A stretch of DNA of 64,000 bases from Azospirillaceae bacterium (GTDB lineage Bacteria > Pseudomonadota > Alphaproteobacteria > Azospirillales > Azospirillaceae): contig JAPWJW010000005.1 in NCBI GenBank assembly GCA_028283825.1, positions 310,001 to 374,000 of the forward strand, read 5' to 3'. The number at the start of each line of letters is the position of its first letter. Positions within the stretch are counted from its first letter, which is position 1. The position numbers and the translations under genes are program-made. This document shows, in pieces, positions 47,979 through 54,780 of this stretch. The notes under the pieces were generated by a model. That model had not been told where the DNA came from, made no database searches, and saw only the letters and a list, made by a program, of their open reading frames with translations.

Positions 47979-48010
47979 AAAAAAGGTCCGCGCGTGCACC
48001 CACGCGGACT
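47979..48010 (-). terminator. Rho-independent terminator on the minus strand
   Basis: Read on the minus strand, GTCCGCG (48009-48003) pairs with CGCGGAC (47992-47986) around a 10-base loop and is followed by C and six T residues (47984-47979). It lies 63 bases upstream of the HisKA_2 kinase start and downstream of lrp, so it ends the lrp transcript or acts as a leader attenuator. Confidence 0.7.
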
Positions 48011-48141
48011 ATCGACAGGCCGACCATGCCGCAGATGGCGGCCTATTGCGACCTTGCCTTCGTTGTATGCCTTGCAAAACCAGGAAAGCCGCGCTTTTCC
48101 AACACTCATGCCAGTTGCCCGAAACTTTGAGTCGTATCGCT

Positions 48142-48259
48142 GGGGGCTGGCGACTGCCAGCCCCGGAGTGAGCACCGCAGGGCGGAACGAGGATAGCCAA
48201 GCCAGCGGATGCTGGCGCCCGGCGCCTGAGGGGGCCTTGATCGGTCACGATCAAAGGCC
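48142..48259 (+). repeat. Dispersed multi-hairpin element, copy C with a fourth hairpin
   Basis: GGGGCTGGC-GACT-GCCAGCCCC (48143-48164), a central CGGAGTGAG and GCGGAACGAGGAT block, GCCAAGC, then GCCAG-CGGATG-CTGGC (48201-48216) and GCCCGGCGCCTGAGGG. It is followed by GGCCTTGATCG and CGATCAAAGGCC (48233-48259), an imperfect stem whose TTGATCG core also occurs beside copy F. It ends 8 bases from the lrp stop codon. Confidence 0.8.
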
Positions 48260-48266
48260 GCGCCTA

Positions 48267-48740
48267 TCACGTCGTTGGAAGGGGCAGGGGGATGGCGGTG
48301 GTGGACTTGATGCGTTCCATGGCGAAGCTGGAACTGACGTCGGTCAACTGCGTCACCTTGATCAGGCGCTTGTACACCCGGTCGTAATGCGGGATGTCCG
48401 CCACCAGGACCTTCAGCAGGTAATCCACGTCGCCGCTCATGCGGTAGAACTCCACGATCTCCGGGATGTCGGCGACGCCGCGGGCGAAGTTCTCCAGCCA
48501 GTCCTCGTTATGCTGGTTGGTGCGGATGGCCACGAAGACGGTGATGCCGCAGCCCAGCCGGTCGGCATCCAGCAGGGCGACGCGGCGGCGGATAAGCCCC
48601 GCCTCCTCCAGCCGCTTCACCCGCCGCCAGCAGGCGTTGGCCGACAGCGCCACCCGTTCCGCCAAATCCGCCACGGCCAGCGAGGCGTCGTCCTGCAGCA
48701 GGTGCAGCAACTTGATGTCGATCTTGTCAAGTTCAACCAA
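48267..48740 (-). CDS. Lrp/AsnC-family transcriptional regulator
   Basis: 157 residues from a TTG at 48740, chosen because AAGGGG lies 7 bases upstream and the protein then begins V-E-L-D-K-I-D-I-K-L-L like other family members. The helix-turn-helix is at about residues 20-42 (V-A-D-L-A-E-R-V-A-L-S-A-N-A-C-W-R-R-V). The RAM ligand domain follows (V-A-I-R-T-N-Q-H; F-Y-R-M-S-G-D-V-D-Y-L-L). It probably senses an amino acid and regulates its own gene and the divergent DUF6356 gene through the AT-rich region between them. Confidence 0.93.
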   Translation of the reverse strand: MVELDKIDIKLLHLLQDDASLAVADLAERVALSANACWRRVKRLEEAGLIRRRVALLDADRLGCGITVFVAIRTNQHNEDWLENFARGVADIPEIVEFYRMSGDVDYLLKVLVADIPHYDRVYKRLIKVTQLTDVSSSFAMERIKSTTAIPLPLPTT

Positions 48741-48750
48741 TACGATGCCC

Positions 48751-48793
48751 CTTAATGGGATATAATTGCGTTTATATTGGAATATAATGGGAT
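48751..48793. promoter_or_regulatory. AT-rich divergent promoter region between lrp and the DUF6356 gene
   Basis: A 43-base AT-rich island in GC-rich DNA with two TATAAT hexamers (48761-48766 and 48783-48788) and a repeated ATGGGAT/ATAATGGGAT motif. AT-rich repeats like these are typical Lrp-family targets, so this is a likely autoregulatory site. Which hexamer serves which gene is not certain. Confidence 0.5.
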
Positions 48794-48865
48794 GGTTTGG
48801 GATTTTTCTCAAGGAAAGCGGGGTTATGCTATCGCCTGAGGCAAACAGGGGCGACGGGGAAGGCG

Positions 48866-49126
48866 ATGTTGAACAAGCTGTTTCTGGACCATCCGCGCAC
48901 GGTCGATGAGACCTATGGTGAACATGCCCTGGTCGCGACCTCCTTCGGGGTGCGCATGGTGCTGGCGGGCCTGGCCTGCCTGATCCATGCCGTTATTCCC
49001 GGCCTGTTCGTGCGCACCGGCAGTGCCATGATCGCCCGCCTGCATGATGAGATGGTGGTTAACCGCAATCGCAAGGCCGCCGCCAAGAGGGCCGCCAACA
49101 CGGGGTCACAGGCCGCCGTCCGCTGA
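48866..49126 (+). CDS. Small DUF6356-type membrane protein
   Basis: 86 residues. It starts M-L-N-K-L-F-L-D-H-P-R-T-V-D-E-T-Y, the conserved N-terminus of the DUF6356 family, followed by H-A-L-V-A-T-S-F-G and one hydrophobic segment (M-V-L-A-G-L-A-C-L-I-H-A-V-I-P-G). The tail is basic and rich in Ala, Lys and Arg. It is probably a single-pass inner-membrane protein of unknown function. The ATG at 48866 has GGGGAAGGC upstream. It is divergent from lrp, and its last 21 bases overlap the 3' end of the convergent hydroxylase gene. Confidence 0.82.
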   Translation: MLNKLFLDHPRTVDETYGEHALVATSFGVRMVLAGLACLIHAVIPGLFVRTGSAMIARLHDEMVVNRNRKAAAKRAANTGSQAAVR

Positions 49127-50338
49127 GTTGCCATTGAACGCGTCGATGCCGGTCATCACCCGGGTGACCATGGCGCGTTCCTCAGCACTCAGGTGCGGGT
49201 GCCAGATGTCGAACAGCAGGATGACACGGGTCTGGTCGCTGTCGTTCCAGGCCTCATGCTCGATGGTGTCGTCGAACACCCAGGCCTCGCCCACCTTCCA
49301 TTCCCGCGTCTCATTGCCGACGCGAAAGCCGCAAGCCCCCGGCACCACCAGGGGCAGGTGAACCACCAGCCGGGTGTTGGCGACGCCGGTATGGGCGGGG
49401 ATGCGGGTGCGGGGCTTCAGGACCGAAAACATGGCCGCCGGCGATTTGCCCGGCACCTGCGGCTGGGGCATGGTGTCCAGCAAGGCGGCGGTGTTCGGGC
49501 AGCGGGCACGGTTCTGCGCGTGCGGCCGGCCGTAATGCATGAAGTGGAAGGCGCTCCACCGCGGGGAATGGTTCAGTTCCGCCCACTGGTCCAGCGGCAG
49601 GCCGTCGGGATAGGCGATATAGGGCACGAAGCGGGTGGGATCATCCTCCCCGCCCGCCAGTACCCCCGCCAACTCCGCCCGTACCGCGTCGGTGGCGGCC
49701 TCCAGGTCCGGCAGCCAGGCGAACTCCTCCCGGTCGAAGAATTCGATGGCCGGCAGGCCGGGGTAGAAGAACTGCGCCGGTTGCTGGTGATAGGGCTTGG
49801 TGCGGCCCAGCGCCATATCGACGAAACGGTTCATGCGCCGCGCCTCGGTACTGCGGCAGCGGGCCAGGTTGTCGCCGATCTCCCCTTTCAGGAAGGTGTC
49901 CAGTTCCGCCAGATACAGGCTGTGGCGGTCGCGCGCCCGGGCCAGCGCCCGGGCCGTGGGCGCGTCCAGCGCGCTGTCCGGTGGCGCCAGCAACAGGGCG
50001 GTACCATAGGCCGCGCCTGCCAGGCGCGCCTGGCCCATCGTGTCCAGCAGCGATCCGCGCATCAGCAGGGCCATGAAATTGCGCGGGTCCAGCAGCAGCA
50101 CCTGGTCCAGTGCCGCCAGCGCGCCCGTCATGTCGCCCAGGGCGCGCCGCGCCCCCGCCAGGTTCAGCCACAGCGGCAGCTCATCAGCAGCCAGGGCCAG
50201 CGCCTCCGCCAGCAGGGCGTGCGCCCGGCCCGGTTGTCCCGCCGCCATGGCCCGCACGGCCGTCGCGTTCAGGGCGCGTGCCCGTTCCTGCGCCGTCGGT
50301 ATGGATTCCGCGTTCGCGGCCTCCGCCCACTCACCCAT
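49106..50338 (-). CDS. TPR-repeat protein with C-terminal aspartyl/asparaginyl beta-hydroxylase domain
   Basis: 410 residues. The first 130 residues form tetratricopeptide repeats (A-R-A-L-N-A-T-A-V-R-A-M-A-A-G-Q-P; L-W-L-N-L-A-G-A-R-R-A-L-G). The second half is an aspartyl/asparaginyl beta-hydroxylase-type cupin: I-P-A-H-T-G-V-A-N-T-R with the first His, the R-L-V-V-H-L-P-L stretch, and W-V-F-D-D-T-I-E-H-E-A-W-N with the second His. This is a 2-oxoglutarate/Fe(II) oxygenase that hydroxylates Asp or Asn side chains, or a small substrate. The ATG at 50338 is used; the extension to 50608 overlaps a repeat element. It stands alone, separated from sodC by repeat copy F. Confidence 0.88.
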   Translation of the reverse strand: MGEWAEAANAESIPTAQERARALNATAVRAMAAGQPGRAHALLAEALALAADELPLWLNLAGARRALGDMTGALAALDQVLLLDPRNFMALLMRGSLLDTMGQARLAGAAYGTALLLAPPDSALDAPTARALARARDRHSLYLAELDTFLKGEIGDNLARCRSTEARRMNRFVDMALGRTKPYHQQPAQFFYPGLPAIEFFDREEFAWLPDLEAATDAVRAELAGVLAGGEDDPTRFVPYIAYPDGLPLDQWAELNHSPRWSAFHFMHYGRPHAQNRARCPNTAALLDTMPQPQVPGKSPAAMFSVLKPRTRIPAHTGVANTRLVVHLPLVVPGACGFRVGNETREWKVGEAWVFDDTIEHEAWNDSDQTRVILLFDIWHPHLSAEERAMVTRVMTGIDAFNGNSADGGL

Positions 50339-50544
50339 AACGCCCCCGCGTTCATGATGGGTGGTGCTGGCAAACCATGGATGCGGCGGGCCATCGGCCC
50401 CGTCTTCCGTCCAGCACCCTCCCGACCCGTTTTGGCGGCTGGCTGATCGCCACGCCTTTATGCCTATCACTATAGGCAGAGGTCGCGGGCCCCAACAAGG
50501 GCGGGATGCGACGAACTGTAACAATGACGAAAAATTCACGGCCT

Positions 50545-50601
50545 TCAAAAAATAAAACGGGCGCTCGTATGCGCGACATTTGATCGATCCGATCAAATGT
50601 C
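50545..50601 (-). terminator. Perfect 12-bp palindrome and T tract adjoining repeat copy F
   Basis: GACATTTGATCG (50575-50586) and CGATCAAATGTC (50590-50601) are perfect inverted repeats with a 3-base loop. On the minus strand this is followed by a short GCGC/GCGC stem and TTTTATTTTTT (about 50555-50545). It could terminate sodC transcription. The TTGATCG core recurs in the hairpin beside copy C. Confidence 0.55.
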
Positions 50602-50735
50602 CTCTCAACCGGCGGGCGCGACCATCCGGTCGCTTGCCTCATCCTCGGTTTCCGGTCCGCTGATGCTCCCCGGAAATCTCCGGCGGCTGCAGTCGCAGCC
50701 GGCAGCGGCATGACGCTCTGCGTCATGCCGCTGCC
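50601..50735 (-). repeat. Dispersed multi-hairpin element, copy F (long form, minus orientation)
   Basis: On the minus strand: a perfect 16-bp hairpin GGCAGCGGCATGACGC-AGA with its complement (50701-50735), GGCTGC-GACT-GCAGCC (50685-50700), central block TTTCCGGGGAGC then AGCGGACCGGAAA, GGCAA, GCGAC-CGGATG-GTCGC (50618-50633) and GCGCCCGCCGGTTGAGAGGAC. It lies 20 bases beyond the sodC stop. A fourth palindrome (50575-50601) follows directly. Confidence 0.8.
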
Positions 50736-50755
50736 GGGCCCGTGCGAGTGCGCCC

Positions 50756-51313
50756 TTACTTGTCGCCGACCACGCCGCAAGCGATGCGGCCGCCACCGCC
50801 GCCCAGCGGTTCCGGATTGTCGGAGAAGTTGTCGCCGCCGGCGTGGATGACGAAGGCGTGGCCGGCCAGGTCGGCCAGCTTCAGGTGCGGCACGGTCAGC
50901 GCCTCGGGGGAGGAGGTGCCGTCCGCCATGATGGCCACGGGCGGCAGGTCGCCCTTGTGGCCGTCATCGGCGGTGGGGCCCATGTGCTTGCCGGTCTTGG
51001 CCGGATCGAAATGGCCGCCGGCGGCCAGGCCGGCACCGGGCTTGCCATCCTTTTCCGCCGGCTGGCAGGACGCGTTGGCATGCAGGTGGAAGCCGTGCAC
51101 CCCCGGGGGCAGGCCGGTCAGCTTCGGGGTCAGCACCAGGCCGCCGCTGCCCTCCGTCGCGGTGATGGTGCCGACGGCGGCCCCCACCCCGTCGGCGGTG
51201 ATCAGGTGGACGGTGGTGATGACGGGGGCGGCCGCGACGGCGGCCCCGGCAACGCCCAGGGCGGCCATGACGGTGGCCGACAGCAGGGCGGTGCGCAGGA
51301 TGGTCCGAGACAT
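50756..51313 (-). CDS. sodC: Periplasmic Cu/Zn superoxide dismutase
   Basis: 185 residues. An N-terminal signal peptide (M-S-R-T-I-L-R-T-A-L-L-S, hydrophobic Ala/Val core, cleavage near A-V-A-A-A) exports it to the periplasm. The copper ligands are in G-F-H-L-H-A, the bridging and zinc ligands in G-G-H-F-D-P and G-H-K-G-D-L-P, and a late copper His in F-V-I-H-A-G-G-D. Cys residues for the intrasubunit disulfide are in N-A-S-C-Q-P and R-I-A-C-G-V. It dismutates superoxide to hydrogen peroxide and oxygen. The ATG at 51313 is used; an upstream start at 51373 would precede the signal peptide. Monocistronic. Confidence 0.95.
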   Translation of the reverse strand: MSRTILRTALLSATVMAALGVAGAAVAAAPVITTVHLITADGVGAAVGTITATEGSGGLVLTPKLTGLPPGVHGFHLHANASCQPAEKDGKPGAGLAAGGHFDPAKTGKHMGPTADDGHKGDLPPVAIMADGTSSPEALTVPHLKLADLAGHAFVIHAGGDNFSDNPEPLGGGGGRIACGVVGDK

Positions 51314-51514
51314 TGTTTCCCTCCGGATGGACCCGGTTCCGTTGAGCCGGGCTTGGGGCGAATTGGTTAACACCCAGAATGATAAGTGAGAATGCGTAGC
51401 ACTGCCAGTGCTGCACCCGGCCTATGCCACGCCCGGACCACTTTGACGCGGGACATGCACGCGACGGTGGCGCCGACCCGGCATGGGCGCCACCGTTTGC
51501 TGTTCAGGATGGCG

Positions 51515-52159
51515 TCACGCTGAAAAGCCGGGGCGGGCGGCGATCGTGTCGTACCAGCGCTGGGTCGCGGCGTGGCCTTCCGGGATGGGCAGGTCCAGGG
51601 CCTTGGCCGCGAAGTCGAGGGTGACGACCGCCGTGATGTCGGCGGCACTGAACCGGTCGCCGGCGACGAATGGGACCTCGGCCAGCCTGTCCTCCAGGTC
51701 GGCGTGGAAATCGGCGATGCGCTGCCGGCCACGGTCCACCAGGGCCGGTATCTGCGCGTAGTCGTGCGGGCCGGCGATGGCGCGGCCCGCCAGGCCCGGC
51801 ACCTTGTTGCGGACGGTTTCCATGACGGCGGCGAAGCCCTCAAGTTCCATCCGGCGTTCCCACATCACCACCAGCGCTTTTTCGGTGGGCGAGGTGCCCA
51901 GCAGCGGTGTGCCGGGGTGCGCCTCCTCCAGGTAGCGCAGGATGGCCGGCACCTCGCCGATGGCCGTGCCGTCCGCCAGCACCAGCGTCGGGACCACCCG
52001 GCGCGGATTGATCCGGGCGTAGGCGTCGGAGAATTGCTCCCGGGCGCCCAGATCGACCGGAACGCGGGTGACGCAAATCCCTTTCTCCGCCAGGAAGATG
52101 CGCACCCGGCGCGAATTGGGGGAGGCGCTGGATTCGTACAGTTTCAAATCCGAAGACAT
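51515..52159 (-). CDS. Glutathione S-transferase family protein
   Basis: 214 residues. The N-terminal thioredoxin-like domain has L-K-L-Y-E-S-S-A-S-P-N-S-R-R-V-R-I-F-L and the cis-Pro region R-R-V-V-P-T-L-V-L with G-E-V-P-A-I (in place of the more usual E-S). The helical C-terminal domain includes F-V-A-G-D-R-F-S-A-A-D-I-T. It is likely a detoxifying or reducing cytosolic enzyme. It is the second gene of an operon after a short-chain dehydrogenase (29-base gap), divergent from a LysR regulator. Confidence 0.9.
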   Translation of the reverse strand: MSSDLKLYESSASPNSRRVRIFLAEKGICVTRVPVDLGAREQFSDAYARINPRRVVPTLVLADGTAIGEVPAILRYLEEAHPGTPLLGTSPTEKALVVMWERRMELEGFAAVMETVRNKVPGLAGRAIAGPHDYAQIPALVDRGRQRIADFHADLEDRLAEVPFVAGDRFSAADITAVVTLDFAAKALDLPIPEGHAATQRWYDTIAARPGFSA

Positions 52160-52188
52160 GATGGTTGTCCTTAAGTTTGTGCCTGGCG

Positions 52189-52935
52189 TCAGCCAGCCGA
52201 CTTGCCGCCGTCGACGGTCAGGATGTGGCCGGTGACGAAGCTGGCGTCGTTTGAGGCGATGTAGAGGATGGCCCTGGCGATCTCGTCCGGCTGGCCGATC
52301 CGTTTCTGGGCGTTGAGGGTGGCGAGATAGGCCTTGACCTCTTCGCCGCCGGTGAAGCGATCCAGCATGCCGGTCTGGATGGGGCCCGGCGCCACCGCGT
52401 TGACCCGGACGCCCTGGGTTCCGACCTCCAGCGCCACCGACTTGGTCAGGCCTTCGACGGCGTGTTTGCTGGCGGCATAGATGGAAGCGCCGGCCCCGCC
52501 CTCATGCCCGAAGGTGGAGGAGATGTTGACGATGCTGCCCCCGCCCTGCGCCAACATCACCCGCAGTTCGTGCTTCATGCTCAGCACCGTGCCCAGGACG
52601 TTGGTGTCGAAGGTGGCGACGTAGCTTTCCGGCGTCTGCTCGGTGGCCGGGCCGGGCGTGCCCTCGGTGCCGGCGGAATTGACGGCGATGTCCAGCCGGC
52701 CGAAGCGCTGGACCGTCCCATCGACCAGGGCGCGGACCTCATCCTCATGGCGGACGTCGGCGCGGATGAATTCGGCTTCCGCCCCGGTGGCGCGCAACTC
52801 GGTGGCCAGGGCGTTGCCGGTGTCCTCACGACGGCCGGAAACGACGACCTTCGCGCCCTTCTCGGCGTAGGCGAAGGCGGTGGCGCGGCCGATGCCGGTC
52901 AGCGCGCCGGTGATCAGAACGACGGGGGTGGTCAT
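52189..52935 (-). CDS. Short-chain dehydrogenase/reductase
   Basis: 248 residues, classical SDR. The NAD(P) motif is V-L-I-T-G-A-L-T-G-I-G-R-A-T (T-G-x-x-x-G-x-G). The structural N-x-A-G is N-S-A-G near residue 90, the catalytic Ser is in V-N-I-S-S-T-F near 140, and Y-A-A-S-K (Tyr and Lys) is near 155. An Arg after the second strand (V-V-V-S-G-R-R) suggests NADPH. It probably reduces a small carbonyl compound. The ATG at 52935 follows AAGGAACT. It is first in an operon with a GST, and divergent from the LysR gene that probably controls both. Confidence 0.93.
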   Translation of the reverse strand: MTTPVVLITGALTGIGRATAFAYAEKGAKVVVSGRREDTGNALATELRATGAEAEFIRADVRHEDEVRALVDGTVQRFGRLDIAVNSAGTEGTPGPATEQTPESYVATFDTNVLGTVLSMKHELRVMLAQGGGSIVNISSTFGHEGGAGASIYAASKHAVEGLTKSVALEVGTQGVRVNAVAPGPIQTGMLDRFTGGEEVKAYLATLNAQKRIGQPDEIARAILYIASNDASFVTGHILTVDGGKSAG

Positions 52936-53117
52936 CTTAGTTCCTTTCGACACGGCGTGGTTTGTCATGCCTGACACGTCTGATCACCGGCCCACAGGGG
53001 CTTCTGGGATCGCTGCGACGCGGGCTGTTTTAGTCGCCGTTGAAAGGAAAATGGGCCGTTCATGCTGCGCTGAAAAAGACTTTGTTCCTATCGGTCCATG
53101 CCCATAAAGTATGGCTT

Positions 53118-54011
53118 ATGGATTTACGCCACCTGCGTTACTTCATCGCCGTCGCGGAGGAGGGCAGCCTGACGGTTGCCGCCGAAAGGCGGCTGCACAC
53201 CGCCCAGCCGTCGCTCAGCCGGCAGATGCGCGACCTTGAGGCCGAACTGGGCTGTGACCTGCTGATCCGGGGCGTGAAGGGCGTGGAACTGACGCCCGCC
53301 GGCCGGGTGTTCCTGGATCACGCCCGTGTCGTCCTGGTGCAGGTGGAGGCGGCGGTGGAGGCGACACGGCGGGCGGCGGCGCCGGCCAAGCCGTCCTTCG
53401 TCCTGGGCTTCCTGACGGGGCATGAGTTCCAGTGGCTGCCGGCGGTGATGGCGATCATGCGCGACGAACTGCCGAATACCGAGGTCGTCATCCACAGCCT
53501 GTCGTCGCCCGACCTGGCCGACGGCCTGATGCGCCGCCGGATCGACCTGGCCTTCCTGCGGCACGAGCGCGATGCGGCCGGCATCGTCTTCACGCGGCTG
53601 ATGGATGAGCCGCTGATCGTGCTGATGCCGGCGGACCACCGCCTGACGGCCCGTGACGCCATCACCGCCCAGGATATCGTGGGGCAGCCGCTGGTCGGCG
53701 TTCCCCACGACAAGTCCCCGGCCTTGCGATTGGTGACGGACGCCTACGGCGCCCGGCTGGGCATCGACCTGACCCCGCACCATCTGGTCGACAACCTGTC
53801 GATGGCGGTGTCGCTGGTCGCCTCCACCCGCGGCATCGCCCTGATGCCGCTCTACGCCCGCAACCTGTTGCCGCCGACGGTCGTCAGCCGGCCGCTGGCC
53901 GGCGTGGCGCCGACCATCGACCTGTCGGTCGGTTACAACGCGGCCAACACCTCGCCCTTGCTCCGTACCATCGTGTCGCGCATCGGCGATTTGAAATTCG
54001 CCAAGTCGTGA
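53118..54011 (+). CDS. LysR-family transcriptional regulator
   Basis: 297 residues. It starts M-D-L-R-H-L-R-Y-F-I-A-V-A-E-E-G-S-L, standard for the family, with the helix-turn-helix through L-H-T-A-Q-P-S-L-S-R-Q-M and the inducer-binding domain after residue 90. Codons upstream of 53118 are an unlikely extension. It is divergent from the SDR-GST operon across 182 bases, which contain an imperfect TTCA/TGAA inverted repeat (about 53059-53074). It probably regulates that operon in response to an aromatic or electrophilic compound, but the ligand is unknown. Confidence 0.92.
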   Translation: MDLRHLRYFIAVAEEGSLTVAAERRLHTAQPSLSRQMRDLEAELGCDLLIRGVKGVELTPAGRVFLDHARVVLVQVEAAVEATRRAAAPAKPSFVLGFLTGHEFQWLPAVMAIMRDELPNTEVVIHSLSSPDLADGLMRRRIDLAFLRHERDAAGIVFTRLMDEPLIVLMPADHRLTARDAITAQDIVGQPLVGVPHDKSPALRLVTDAYGARLGIDLTPHHLVDNLSMAVSLVASTRGIALMPLYARNLLPPTVVSRPLAGVAPTIDLSVGYNAANTSPLLRTIVSRIGDLKFAKS

Positions 54012-54075
54012 GTTGCCTGGTTCCGTGGGCCTGGGCTTGCGTGCGCTCCCCGCCTGCCCCAAGGTGAGGCCCCTC

Positions 54076-54780
54076 ATGACCCAATCCCTGCCCAATGCCG
54101 CCCGCATCCTGCTGGTGGAGGACGACGACAGGTTGGCCCCCCTGGTGGTGCGCCATCTGGCCGACAGCGGTTTCATTGTCACCTGGGTCACGGGCGGCGC
54201 CGGTGCCGACGCGCACCTGGATGCCCATCCCGTGGACCTGGCGATCCTGGACATCATGCTGCCGGGTGAGGATGGGCTATCCCTCTGCCGCCGCATCCGG
54301 CGGAACCGCGACATCGGCATCATCATGGTCACCGCCCGGGGGCAGGAGGCCGACCGCATCCTGGGCCTGGATCTGGGCGCCGACGACTACCTGCCCAAGC
54401 CTTATAGCTTGTGGGAGCTTGAGGCGCGGATGAAGGCCGTGCTGCGCCGTTGCGCCCGGGTGGAGGCCGCACCCCCGGCCGGCAGCCGCGTCGGCCCCTT
54501 CCTGATCCACGCCGACCATCGTGCCGCCACCCTGCATGGCCGGCCGCTGGACCTGACGCGCACGGAGTTCGACCTGCTGGCCCGCCTGGCGGCGGAGCCC
54601 GGCCGCGTCTTCAACCGCGATCTGCTGCTGGACTGCGTGCGCGGGGGTGAAACCGATGCCTTCGACCGGGCGGTGGACACCCACATCAGCAATCTGCGGC
54701 GCAAGATCGGCGACGATCCCCGCACCCCCGCCTTCATCAAGACGGTGTGGGGCGTGGGTTACCGGTTTGACCTGCCGTGA
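54076..54780 (+). CDS. OmpR-family response regulator (ABC-transporter-linked)
   Basis: 234 residues. Receiver domain with the acidic pair L-L-V-E-D-D-D, phospho-acceptor Asp in L-A-I-L-D-I-M-L-P and Lys in Y-L-P-K-P-Y. The winged-helix output domain has L-T-R-T-E-F-D-L-L-A-R-L, H-I-S-N-L-R-R-K-I and V-W-G-V-G-Y-R-F. The ATG at 54076 has GAGG upstream. Its stop overlaps the kinase GTG by 4 bases, and an ABC ATPase and permease follow, so it should control that export or lipid-handling system. Confidence 0.95.
   Translation: MTQSLPNAARILLVEDDDRLAPLVVRHLADSGFIVTWVTGGAGADAHLDAHPVDLAILDIMLPGEDGLSLCRRIRRNRDIGIIMVTARGQEADRILGLDLGADDYLPKPYSLWELEARMKAVLRRCARVEAAPPAGSRVGPFLIHADHRAATLHGRPLDLTRTEFDLLARLAAEPGRVFNRDLLLDCVRGGETDAFDRAVDTHISNLRRKIGDDPRTPAFIKTVWGVGYRFDLP

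Noticed and set aside
50608-50611. N-terminal extension of the aspartyl-hydroxylase frame to 50608
   Set aside because: The extension runs through the palindrome next to repeat copy F and the spacer, is not followed by a ribosome site at its start, and the TPR protein begins naturally at 50338.
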